Source: Thiopontia sp964415865
GTDB lineage: Bacteria > Pseudomonadota > Gammaproteobacteria > GCF-002020875
Length of the DNA stretch: 64,000 bases
NCBI GenBank assembly: GCA_964415865.1
Contig: CAYQBY010000001.1
Coordinates: forward strand, 1-64,000
Direction: 5' to 3'
The notes under the pieces were generated by a model, which saw only the letters and a program-made list of their open reading frames with translations, did not search any database and was not told the origin of the DNA. Shown here in pieces: positions 1-6,402 of this stretch. Each line of letters starts with the position of its first letter. Position 1 is the stretch's first letter. The translations under genes and the position numbers were made by a program.

Positions 1-36
1 CCTGTTCCTGTTCCTGTTCCTGTTCCTGTTCCTGTT
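1..36. repeat. CCTGTT hexanucleotide repeat, at least 6 units, cut by the window edge
   Basis: Six perfect tandem copies of CCTGTT are visible, followed by a T run; the array starts at base 1, so the true copy number is unknown. It ends 19 bp before the -35 element of the small RNA promoter. Read in frame 1 it encodes alternating Pro-Val and continues open to a TAG at 79-81, so it could also be the end of an upstream coding region. Because the unit is 6 bp, copy changes would alter spacing or length without shifting a frame. Confidence 0.9.
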
Positions 37-55
37 TTTTATGTAGTTGTCTTAT

Positions 56-84
56 TTGACAATGGGTTACCTACTGTGTAGAGT
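56..84 (+). promoter_or_regulatory. Sigma-70 type promoter of the GGA-rich small RNA
   Basis: A perfect -35 TTGACA (56-61) is followed after exactly 17 bp by TAGAGT (79-84), a 4/6 match to the -10 consensus. Transcription would start near 90-92, just before the first GGA hairpin. No convincing GacA-type upstream palindrome was found in the few bases available before the window edge. Confidence 0.6.
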
Positions 85-89
85 TCCTC

Positions 90-184
90 GACCCACTTGG
101 AGGAGTGTCCTTCGAAATGGATTTCGAGGGGGTAGAGGAGGAGTTAGTAACGCCAGCCATCAGGATGATGTCTGGCGTTTTTTA
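90..184 (+). ncRNA. CsrB/RsmY/RsmZ-like small RNA (predicted CsrA/RsmA antagonist)
   Basis: This is a short non-coding transcription unit with its own promoter and terminator. It holds six GGA triplets in about 95 nt (99-101, 102-104, 119-121, 137-139, 140-142, 163-165); chance would give about 1.5. Three sites sit in hairpin loops. In 95-106 the loop is GGAG. In 109-129 a stem CGAAA/TTTCG presents ATGGAT, which matches the ANGGA core. In the terminator hairpin the loop reads CAGGATG, which is the CsrB repeat consensus CAGGA(U/C/A)G. The sites at 137-142 (AGAGGAGGAG) may be single-stranded. Bases 91-94 can also pair with 130-133 to close a junction around the first two hairpins. RNAs of this family titrate the translational repressor CsrA/RsmA under GacS/GacA control. 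Class assignment is inference from architecture; no homology search was possible. Confidence 0.68.
149..184 (+). terminator. Rho-independent terminator of the small RNA, with a GGA loop
   Basis: An 8-bp stem AACGCCAG/CTGGCGTT (149-156 with 172-179) continues, after one C/T mismatch, into CATCA/TGATG (158-162 with 166-170), closing on a GGA loop. Six T follow (178-183). It separates the small RNA from iscU. Confidence 0.85.
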
Positions 185-192
185 TTGATCTT

Positions 193-222
193 TTGGTCAG
201 AGGTTATTAATTGGAATATAAT
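193..222 (+). promoter_or_regulatory. Possible iscU promoter
   Basis: A perfect TATAAT (217-222) lies 18 bp after TTGGTC (193-198), a weak -35. It would give a leader of about 85 nt before iscU. Two overlapping TATAGT boxes at 257-267 are alternatives. I see no clear IscR-type palindrome. Confidence 0.35.
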
Positions 223-313
223 GTGTCGCTGATATTTAATGAAAATCTGGCCGATCTATAGTATAGTAAAAAAGTCAGGTATTTGTTCGGACAGTTTTCC
301 CGGGAGCAGTTAG

Positions 314-697
314 ATGGCTTACAGTGATAAGGTAATGGACCATTACGAAAACCCAAGAAATGTGGGTGTGATGGATAAGGATGCAGGTGATGTCGGTACC
401 GGTATGGTGGGTGCACCAGCCTGTGGTGACGTGATGAAGTTGCAGATTCAGGTAGACCAGGATGGTGTTATCGAGGATGCAAAATTCAAGACTTATGGCT
501 GTGGTTCTGCAATTGCCTCCAGCTCACTGGTTACTGAGTGGGTAAAGGGGAAGACGCTTGAAGAGGCTCAGCAGATCAAGAACTCCGATATTGCTGAGGA
601 GTTGGCATTGCCGCCAGTAAAGGTGCACTGTTCAGTGCTGGCTGAGGATGCGATCAAGGCTGCAGTTGAGGATTATCAGTCCAAGCAGGGCAAGTAG
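314..697 (+). CDS. iscU: Iron-sulfur cluster assembly scaffold IscU
   Basis: IscU is the scaffold on which 2Fe-2S and 4Fe-4S clusters are built from sulfur delivered by the desulfurase IscS before transfer to apoproteins. The 127 residues match the family length of about 128. All three ligand cysteines are present: C37 (GAPACGD, with D39), C63 (YGCGSAIASSS) and C106 (VHCSVLAEDA). The LPPVK motif that binds the chaperone HscA is at 99-103. GGGAG about 10 bases upstream supports this ATG. It is unusual that no iscS, iscA or hscBA lies beside it: the gene stands alone after the small RNA terminator, not inside an isc operon. Function is secure from motifs; whether a second iscU exists elsewhere cannot be seen. 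Confidence 0.95.
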   Translation: MAYSDKVMDHYENPRNVGVMDKDAGDVGTGMVGAPACGDVMKLQIQVDQDGVIEDAKFKTYGCGSAIASSSLVTEWVKGKTLEEAQQIKNSDIAEELALPPVKVHCSVLAEDAIKAAVEDYQSKQGK

Positions 698-718
698 CTA
701 AGAGAGCCTCTGCAGAAT

Positions 719-1135
719 TCACCCCTTTCTCTTGCGCCCCCTTACTTTGGGGCTCCACCGGCTGATTGATTGTATTATCTGTTGGTATGGGAGTTGCTCC
801 ATGACACCAAACTGATCGGTTGCAAGCTCGACGAGTGTTGCTATATCTGCTATCCCAACTTTATGGCCACAGCTCTGCTGCAGACCATTGATCCCTCCGC
901 ACTGAATTCTCAGCTCCATATTGCTGGTGATCTGCCTTGGTATTCTGCTTACCCCCAGGGCGAAGTGGCTCTGCTGGTGGAGTTGAGCAGAGAGTTGTTC
1001 GCAAAGTTGTTGGGTTGAGGGTTGGGTGCACTGTACCCCGTGGCGCTCCGAGATATGGAAGGTTTCACTGAATTTGCAGCGGGAATGGCCATTCAAAATG
1101 GCCTTTGCAAAGGGGCATGGAGAAGATTTTGTCAT
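719..1135 (-). CDS. Cysteine-rich conserved protein of unknown function
   Basis: A 138-residue protein on the minus strand with six cysteines spaced like a metal or Fe-S site. C7 is in a CPFA motif; C20, C36 (ERHGVQC) and C45 follow in the N-terminal half, and a QCGGINGL motif and another Cys lie near 79-89. The C-terminus is basic (KVRGRKRKG). The pattern CPFA...C...ERxGVxC...C followed by QCGG resembles uncharacterised proteins I associate with sulfur-oxidising and related proteobacteria, but I know no assigned function. The frame opens three bases earlier with TTG; the ATG is taken as start. No clear Shine-Dalgarno sequence is visible. A competing 82-residue plus-strand frame (770-1018) lacks protein-like character. 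It converges with iscU; a role near Fe-S metabolism is only a guess. Confidence 0.6.
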   Translation of the reverse strand: MTKSSPCPFAKAILNGHSRCKFSETFHISERHGVQCTQPSTQQLCEQLSAQLHQQSHFALGVSRIPRQITSNMELRIQCGGINGLQQSCGHKVGIADIATLVELATDQFGVMEQLPYQQIIQSISRWSPKVRGRKRKG

Positions 1136-1204
1136 CAATACGAGGGGGATAGTTGAGTAAAAACGTTGGTTATAAGGAGTGTAGCAGAGGGTGGTTGGTC
1201 TGTC

Positions 1205-1264
1205 AGCTGTTTCATTATAACTGGATGATATTTAACAGCTAAAACAAAATCAGTTGTTTTTTTT
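1205..1264 (+). terminator. Terminator-like hairpin with a competing upstream pairing
   Basis: AACAGCT (1234-1240) can pair with AGTTGTT (1252-1258; 7 bp, one G-U) directly before eight T (1257-1264), a terminator shape. The same AACAGCT pairs perfectly with AGCTGTT (1205-1211), which would destroy that hairpin. It could end read-through from the left, or act as an attenuator if a sat transcript starts upstream. Confidence 0.45.
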
Positions 1265-1275
1265 GGGACTGTTTT

Positions 1276-1304
1276 TTGCTCCTAATATCAGTCCATCATA
1301 AAAT
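1276..1304 (+). promoter_or_regulatory. Candidate promoter for sat-aprMBA
   Basis: TTGCTC (1276-1281), a 17-bp spacer and TAAAAT (1299-1304) lie just after the terminator-like element. A second candidate is TTGAAC (1353-1358), 16 bp, TAGAGT (1375-1380); its -10 region shares the octamer GTAGAGTT with the small RNA promoter. The rest of the region between the cysteine-rich gene and sat (about 275 bp) is AT-rich with no reading frame. Confidence 0.35.
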
Positions 1305-1413
1305 TATATTTAAGCAATAAGGCAAGCTTATATCAAAAGAAGATTTACCTGCTTGAACGGTGCAATGGAGGCAGTAGAGTTGCACGGTCTAAAATCAAAC
1401 GGAAAGGATAACG

Positions 1414-2631
1414 ATGTCAAATCTAGTCAAACCACATGGTGGCGGCGAGTTGAAATCTCTATTGCTTGAGGGTACAGCCCTTGAGGATGAGAAGGCACGC
1501 GCAGAGACACTTCCCAAGATCACTATCACCTCTCGTGAGGCGGGTGATATATATATGATGGGTATAGGTGGATTTACTCCACTGGATGGTTTTATGAACC
1601 ACGCCGACTGGAAGGGTGTTTGTGATTCATACACTATGGAGAGCGGCCTGTTTTGGCCTATTCCGGTAACCCTCTCTACTGACGCTATCACAGCAGATAA
1701 TACCCATGAGGGTTCTGATGTTGCTCTGGTTGATGGTGAGAGTGGAGATATTGTTGCAACCATGACCATTACCGAGAAGTACGGTATTGATAAAGAGCAT
1801 GAGTGCATGTCAGTTTACAAGACCTCTGATCTGGAGCATCCAGGTGTGAAGATGGTTATGGATCAGGGTGAGGTTAATCTTGCTGGTCCAATCAAGGTGC
1901 TCTCTCTGGGTGGATTCCCTGAGACCTATGGTGATCAGTTTATGACCCCTGAGCAGACTCGTGCGCTATTTGAGTCCAAGGGTTGGAATACAATTGCAGC
2001 ATTCCAGACCCGTAACCCAATGCACCGTTCCCATGAGTATCTTGCCAAGATTGCGGTAGAGACTCTGGATGGTGTTCTGGTTCACTCTACATTGGGTAAG
2101 CTGAAGAAGGGTGATATCCCTGCAGAGGTTCGCTCTGAGGCGATTCAGACTCTTATTGATAATTACTTTGTTCCTAACAGTGTGGTTCAGGCAGGCTATC
2201 CACTGGATATGCGTTTTGCTGGTCCTCGTGAGGCGCTGCTGCACGCTGTTTTCCGTCAGAACTATGGCTGTTCTCATCTGATTGTTGGTCGTGATCACGC
2301 TGGTGTTGGTGACTACTACGGTCCATTTGATGCGCAGTCCATTTTTGACGAGATCCCAGAGGATGCTCTGGAGACCAAGCCACTGAAGATCGATTGGACC
2401 TTCTGGTGTAATGCCTGTGACGGTATGTCTTCCATGAAGACCTGCCCTCATGGCAAGGATGATCGTATTCTGTTGTCTGGCACCAAGGTGCGCAAGATGT
2501 TGTCTGAGGGTGAGGCACTGCCTGCAACCTTCAGTCGTCCAGAGGTTGCCAAGGTGCTTCAGGACTACTACGCAACCCTTAGTGATGATGAGAATGTAAA
2601 AATTGAGATGAAGGGGCACTCTGCCCAGTAA
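1414..2631 (+). CDS. sat: Dissimilatory ATP sulfurylase Sat
   Basis: Sat converts adenylylsulfate (APS) and pyrophosphate to ATP and sulfate in the last step of sulfite oxidation, giving substrate-level phosphorylation; the reverse reaction activates sulfate. The protein has 405 residues, typical of the homo-oligomeric dissimilatory type without an APS-kinase domain. Signatures are QTRNPMHRSHEYL near 197-209 (nucleotide-binding QxRNP and HxxH), GRDHAGVGDYYG near 290, and a Cys-rich segment FWCNACDGMSSMKTCPHG near 330-347, characteristic of dissimilatory Sat. GGAAAGGA precedes the ATG. It is followed at 56 bp by aprM, so sat and the APS reductase genes are likely cotranscribed. Codon choice is strongly biased, fitting high expression. 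Confidence 0.96.
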   Translation: MSNLVKPHGGGELKSLLLEGTALEDEKARAETLPKITITSREAGDIYMMGIGGFTPLDGFMNHADWKGVCDSYTMESGLFWPIPVTLSTDAITADNTHEGSDVALVDGESGDIVATMTITEKYGIDKEHECMSVYKTSDLEHPGVKMVMDQGEVNLAGPIKVLSLGGFPETYGDQFMTPEQTRALFESKGWNTIAAFQTRNPMHRSHEYLAKIAVETLDGVLVHSTLGKLKKGDIPAEVRSEAIQTLIDNYFVPNSVVQAGYPLDMRFAGPREALLHAVFRQNYGCSHLIVGRDHAGVGDYYGPFDAQSIFDEIPEDALETKPLKIDWTFWCNACDGMSSMKTCPHGKDDRILLSGTKVRKMLSEGEALPATFSRPEVAKVLQDYYATLSDDENVKIEMKGHSAQ

Positions 2632-2687
2632 GTCGTTCTTGATTATTGTTAATGTTTATTTTTATTTAATTTTAAAAGGAAAATACT

Positions 2688-3509
2688 ATGTTAAGTAATA
2701 CCCCTATCCAGTCATTGGTGGATGCAGGCATCACGTATGCGTCTATGCAGACCTATGTAATGGTGATGATTGCGCTGGTTATTGTTATGACTGTGCTGGA
2801 CATGATGCACAAGAAGAGTGCTCAATACTTCTTCGAGAAAGCTGCAAAAGAGAAGCAGAATGCCACAAAGAGTGCTCCTGCAGCATCAATACTTGTTCAG
2901 ACTATTGTTACTGATGTAGCACTATCTGGCGAGTTCTGTAACCAGACTCGTAGGCTTGTACATCTGTTGACTATGTATGGCTTTATCTCATTCAATGCAG
3001 CAACTGCAATGATGATTTTTGGTGACAATGCTGCTGACGCAACATTGAACATGTTCTGGCACCTGGGCGCTATCAGTCTGTTTGTAGGTAGCTGGTGGTT
3101 CTGGTTGGTATTCAAGGTTGATGTTGCTGCCGAGGGTAATACATGGACAAATATCGAGATTAGAAGAGATATGTTCAGCCTCTCACTAATGGCTACCTCA
3201 ACCACAGCTCTGGTTTGGTCACTAACTGGTGGCGGTACTGGACTCTGGTTTGTTCTGGTAATCCTCTCCACAGCCTCACTGTTCGGCGGTGTTTACTGGT
3301 CCAAGTTCTCTCATATGTTCTTCAAGCCTGCTGCAGCTTATAACAAGCGTACAGTTCGTGCGGATGGTTCTAACGAGAATCTGCCAGAAGATATGGACCT
3401 TTCTGATCCTGCTACGCATGCAAGATTCCCAGATATCCCTGAGTACATGGGTAAAAACCCATCCAACATGGGTCTTGGCATTAAGCGCGAAGAGCCTAGC
3501 CACTACTGA
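2688..3509 (+). CDS. aprM: AprM, predicted membrane anchor for APS reductase
   Basis: AprM is an integral membrane protein proposed to link the cytoplasmic APS reductase AprBA to the quinone pool in sulfur oxidisers that lack QmoABC. The 273-residue product has about five hydrophobic segments (near 22-40, 88-110, 122-145, 163-185 and 190-207) and a hydrophilic C-terminal tail of about 60 residues, probably cytoplasmic. The adjacent order aprM-aprB-aprA supports the name. AAAGGAAAATACT precedes the ATG. The electron-transfer role of AprM is a proposal in the literature rather than a proven activity. Confidence 0.9.
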   Translation: MLSNTPIQSLVDAGITYASMQTYVMVMIALVIVMTVLDMMHKKSAQYFFEKAAKEKQNATKSAPAASILVQTIVTDVALSGEFCNQTRRLVHLLTMYGFISFNAATAMMIFGDNAADATLNMFWHLGAISLFVGSWWFWLVFKVDVAAEGNTWTNIEIRRDMFSLSLMATSTTALVWSLTGGGTGLWFVLVILSTASLFGGVYWSKFSHMFFKPAAAYNKRTVRADGSNENLPEDMDLSDPATHARFPDIPEYMGKNPSNMGLGIKREEPSHY

Positions 3510-3542
3510 TTTTAAGATTAATCTAAACAAAAAGGAAAGATT

Positions 3543-4025
3543 ATGCCTACTTTTGTATATATGACCCGATGCGACGGTTGTGGACATTGTGTTGATATCT
3601 GTCCATCCGACATTATGCATATCGATGATAAATATCGTCGTGCCTACAATATTGAACCTAACATGTGTTGGGAGTGTTACTCCTGTGTTAAGGCCTGCCC
3701 ACACAACGCTATTGATGTTCGTGGTTATGCAGACTTTGCTCCACTTGGACACTCGGTACGAGCAATCCGTGATGAGGAGAAAGGTGTTATCTCCTGGCGC
3801 ATCAAGTCCCGTAACGGGGAGATGGATCTGAGTCTGCTGGCTCCTATTACCACAAAACCATGGGGACAGGAGATTCCACAGCTTGCTGATGCTGCTGCAC
3901 CTAGTGATGATATGCGTAATAGCCAGCTACTGTACAACGAACCAAAGTATGTTCGTATGGATGACGGTGATCTGCATACCTTGAAATCTAATGGCCTGAC
4001 AATGAAAGTGGGAGTGTACTACTAA
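3543..4025 (+). CDS. aprB: Adenylylsulfate reductase beta subunit AprB (ferredoxin-like)
   Basis: AprB carries the two 4Fe-4S clusters that move electrons between the FAD of AprA and the membrane. The ligand sets are visible: C10, C13, C16 and C20, and C42, C45, C48 and C52, the latter in CWECYSCVKACP. The remaining 100 residues form the C-terminal tail that wraps around AprA in known structures. At 160 residues the length is normal. AAGGAAAGATT precedes the ATG, and the stop TAA shares its last base with the aprA ATG, so the two subunits are translationally coupled. Confidence 0.96.
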   Translation: MPTFVYMTRCDGCGHCVDICPSDIMHIDDKYRRAYNIEPNMCWECYSCVKACPHNAIDVRGYADFAPLGHSVRAIRDEEKGVISWRIKSRNGEMDLSLLAPITTKPWGQEIPQLADAAAPSDDMRNSQLLYNEPKYVRMDDGDLHTLKSNGLTMKVGVYY

Positions 4026-5896
4026 TGGCTTACAAGACAATTATTGAAGACAATATCGACGTTCTGGTCGCTGGTGCAGGCCTTGGTGGTACTGGTGCTG
4101 CCTGGGAAGCTCGCTACTGGGGTAAGGACAAGAAGATCGTGATCGCTGAAAAGGCAAACATCAACCGTTCCGGTGCTGTTGCTCAGGGTCTGTATGCGAT
4201 CAACTGTTACATGGGAACTCGTTTCGGCGAGAATAATCCTGAGGATCACGTTCGTTACGCTCGTATGGATCTTATGGGTATGGTACGTGAGGATCTGCTG
4301 TTTGATATGGCGCGTCACGTAGACTCAGCAGTTCACCAGTTTGAGGAGTGGGGCATGCCTATCATGCGCGACCCTAAGTCTGGCTCTTACCTGCGTGAAG
4401 GTCGCTGGCAGATCATGATTCACGGTGAGTCTTACAAGCCGCTTGTTGCTGAGGCTGCAACAAAGTCTGCTGACAAGACATTTAACCGTATCTGTGTGAC
4501 TCACCTATTGATGGATGATGCCAAGGAGAACCGTGTTGCTGGTGCTGTTGGTTTCAACGTACGTACTGGTAACTATCACGTATTCAAGTCCAAGACTGTT
4601 ATCGTTGGTGCTGGTGGTGCTTCTAACATCTTTAAGCCACGTTCTGTTGGTGAGGGTGCTGGACGTGTATGGTATGCACCTTGGTCTTCTGGTTCTGCAT
4701 ATGGTCTGATGATTCAGGCTGGTGCGAAGATGACTCAGATGGAAAACCGTATCGTACTTGCTCGATTCAAGGATGGTTATGGTCCTGTTGGTGCTTACTT
4801 CCTACACCTTAAGACTTACACTCAGAACTGTAATGGTGAGGAGTATGAGTCCAAGTGGTTCCCAGCTCTGACTGAGATGGTAGGTAAGGAGTATCTGGAT
4901 ACAGAAAACCAGCACTTGTCTCACAAGCCAATTCCAACATGTCTACGTAACCATGCGTTTATCAATGAGGTAAATGCTGGTCGTGGTCCTATCCACATGG
5001 TAACTATGGAAGCATTCCAGGATCCGCATCTTGAAGAGATCGGCTGGCACAACTTCTTGGGTATGACCGTTGGTCAGGCTGTACTTTGGGCTGCAACTGA
5101 TGTGAATCCAAAGTATGAGAACCCTGAGCTGACTACATCTGAGCCTTACGTAATGGGTTCACATGCTACCGGTTGTGGTGCGTGGTGTTCTGGTCCTGAG
5201 GATGTCTCTCCTGATGAGTATTTCTGGGGTTACAACCGTATGACTACTGTAGAAGGTCTGTTTGGTGCTGGTGATGCTGTTGGTGGTACTCCACACGCAT
5301 TCTCTTCTGGTTCATTCACAGAGGGTCGTCTGGCAGCCAAGGCCGCTTGTAAATATATTGATGATGGCAAGGCGGATGGTATTACTGTCTCTCAGGAGCA
5401 GATCGACCGTCGCAAGACTGAAATCTACAAGCCTATGGAGCACTATAAGGTTAACCGTAACGAAATCGTTGCTGGTAATGTTAACCCTCACTACATTAAC
5501 CCACGTCAAGGTCTTGATCGTCTGCAGAAGATGATGGACGAGTATGCTGGTGGTGTAACAGTTAACTACATGACCAACGAGAAACTTCTGAGTATCGGTC
5601 TGAAGAAGATGAAGCTTCTTGAAGAGGATCTGGAGAAGATTGCAGCAGAGGATATCCATGAACTGTTGCGTGCATGGGAGCTGAAGCATCGTCAACTTGC
5701 TTCTGAATCTGTAATGCATCACACCCTGTTCCGTAAGGAGACTCGCTGGCCTGGTTACTACTACCGTGGTGATGCCATGAAGCTGGATGATGAGAACTGG
5801 CATGTACTGACAGTTTCGCGCCGTGATCCAGAGACTGGTGAGTACACTATGGAGAAGGCTCCTTGTTACCACTTGGTGGGAGAGGGCGAGGATTAG
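4025..5896 (+). CDS. aprA: Adenylylsulfate reductase alpha subunit AprA
   Basis: AprA is the flavoprotein that, in sulfur oxidisers, combines sulfite with AMP to make APS. The 623 residues match the family. An FAD-binding dinucleotide fold opens the protein (VLVAGAGLGGTGAAWEA near 12-28), followed by the fumarate reductase-like FAD domain, with GAGGASNIFKPR near 195-206 and a GLFGAGDAVGGTPHAFSSG segment near 412-430 that closes the flavin site. Two terminator hairpins follow. Together with Sat it completes the cytoplasmic sulfite-to-sulfate route; no qmoABC genes are in the window. Codon usage indicates high expression. Confidence 0.97.
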   Translation: MAYKTIIEDNIDVLVAGAGLGGTGAAWEARYWGKDKKIVIAEKANINRSGAVAQGLYAINCYMGTRFGENNPEDHVRYARMDLMGMVREDLLFDMARHVDSAVHQFEEWGMPIMRDPKSGSYLREGRWQIMIHGESYKPLVAEAATKSADKTFNRICVTHLLMDDAKENRVAGAVGFNVRTGNYHVFKSKTVIVGAGGASNIFKPRSVGEGAGRVWYAPWSSGSAYGLMIQAGAKMTQMENRIVLARFKDGYGPVGAYFLHLKTYTQNCNGEEYESKWFPALTEMVGKEYLDTENQHLSHKPIPTCLRNHAFINEVNAGRGPIHMVTMEAFQDPHLEEIGWHNFLGMTVGQAVLWAATDVNPKYENPELTTSEPYVMGSHATGCGAWCSGPEDVSPDEYFWGYNRMTTVEGLFGAGDAVGGTPHAFSSGSFTEGRLAAKAACKYIDDGKADGITVSQEQIDRRKTEIYKPMEHYKVNRNEIVAGNVNPHYINPRQGLDRLQKMMDEYAGGVTVNYMTNEKLLSIGLKKMKLLEEDLEKIAAEDIHELLRAWELKHRQLASESVMHHTLFRKETRWPGYYYRGDAMKLDDENWHVLTVSRRDPETGEYTMEKAPCYHLVGEGED

Positions 5897-5906
5897 AAGC
5901 CTCAAT

Positions 5907-5978
5907 CCAGACAGGAGTTTTAATCGACTCCTGGCTGGGTTAAAAAAAGATCAACATGAGAATTGTTGATCTTTTTTT
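5907..5978. terminator. Double terminator after aprA (second hairpin bidirectional)
   Basis: The first hairpin pairs CCAG-CAGGAGT (5907-5918) with ACTCCTG-CTGG (5927-5938). The second pairs GATCAAC (5949-5955) with GTTGATC (5965-5971) and is flanked by seven A (5942-5948) and seven T (5972-5978), so it can work on both strands. It cleanly ends the sat-aprMBA unit. Confidence 0.85.
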
Positions 5979-6001
5979 ATGCCTATAGCAAAGGGGCTCT
6001 A

Positions 6002-6007
6002 TATAAT
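6002..6007 (+). promoter_or_regulatory. -10 element TATAAT upstream of the 6042 gene
   Basis: A perfect TATAAT lies 34 bp before the ATG at 6042, giving a short leader. No good -35 is present at 16-18 bp, so an activator may be needed or the match is accidental. Confidence 0.35.
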
Positions 6008-6041
6008 GGAGTCCGTGTAACCATTTAATTGAGACATCAAA

Positions 6042-6392
6042 ATGAACATTATTGAAAAGAGTGACGAGGAGCTTCTGAAGATCTGTCTGCCCATGTGGGA
6101 TGACCTGATCAAATACTCCAACAAGGGGCAGTATGGAAAATTCATTCGTAACTTTTCCTATGATCTGCTGCTTGGCCTTAATGAGATTGAAGTAGGAAAA
6201 CAGTTTGCCAAGAGTGATTTGGCACGAAATCTCTCAACAGAGTACGACGTTCTTGGTTTTATACGTCGAGGCGAGCATATTACTTGTCTGTTTAGAGTAC
6301 GTAGCACCAAAAAAGATGGTGAATGGCTAGGCCGTTTGGTAGTGGGTTATGAAAAAGGCGAAGTGAAAATATTTGCGGCATCAATTTTCTAA
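6042..6392 (+). CDS. Small protein of unknown function, cotranscribed with a SlyD-like isomerase
   Basis: I do not recognise this 116-residue protein. It is soluble, without signal peptide or membrane segment, and mixed alpha/beta in character: an amphipathic N-terminal half rich in Leu, Lys and Glu, then a strand-rich C-terminal half (GEHITCLFRVR, GEWLGRLVVGYEKG, VKIFAASIF). That layout is compatible with a small NTF2-like fold, but this is speculation. It has its own start after the aprA terminator and is followed at 10 bp by the SlyD-like gene, so they are almost certainly one unit. Position next to the apr genes suggests, but does not show, a link to sulfur oxidation. Confidence 0.8.
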   Translation: MNIIEKSDEELLKICLPMWDDLIKYSNKGQYGKFIRNFSYDLLLGLNEIEVGKQFAKSDLARNLSTEYDVLGFIRRGEHITCLFRVRSTKKDGEWLGRLVVGYEKGEVKIFAASIF

Positions 6393-6402
6393 ATAGTACG
6401 TT

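Noticed and set aside
1..60. GacA-type upstream activating palindrome (TGTAAG-N6-CTTACA)
   Set aside because: Only a loose TGTAGTTGTCTTA similarity exists, at the wrong distance from the promoter; the expected site may lie off the window.
85..184. Riboswitch, 4.5S RNA or tRNA as explanation of the structured RNA at the left end
   Set aside because: No tRNA T-loop or anticodon pattern, no SRP GGAA/GCAG core, and no riboswitch core I know. The terminator lies before iscU with a new promoter after it, so a cis-acting leader is less likely than a free small RNA.
47..232. 61-residue frame running through the small RNA and its terminator
   Set aside because: It crosses a strong terminator, has no ribosome-binding site and no protein-like composition.
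770..1018. 82-residue plus-strand frame opposite the cysteine-rich gene
   Set aside because: It lacks a ribosome-binding site and recognisable motifs, while the minus-strand frame has patterned cysteines and conserved-looking blocks. The plus frame looks like a shadow.
1966..2619. Long minus-strand frames opposite sat (217 and 117 residues), and similar ones opposite aprA, addA and dnaE
   Set aside because: They mirror strongly biased codon use of real genes and show no domains or start signals.
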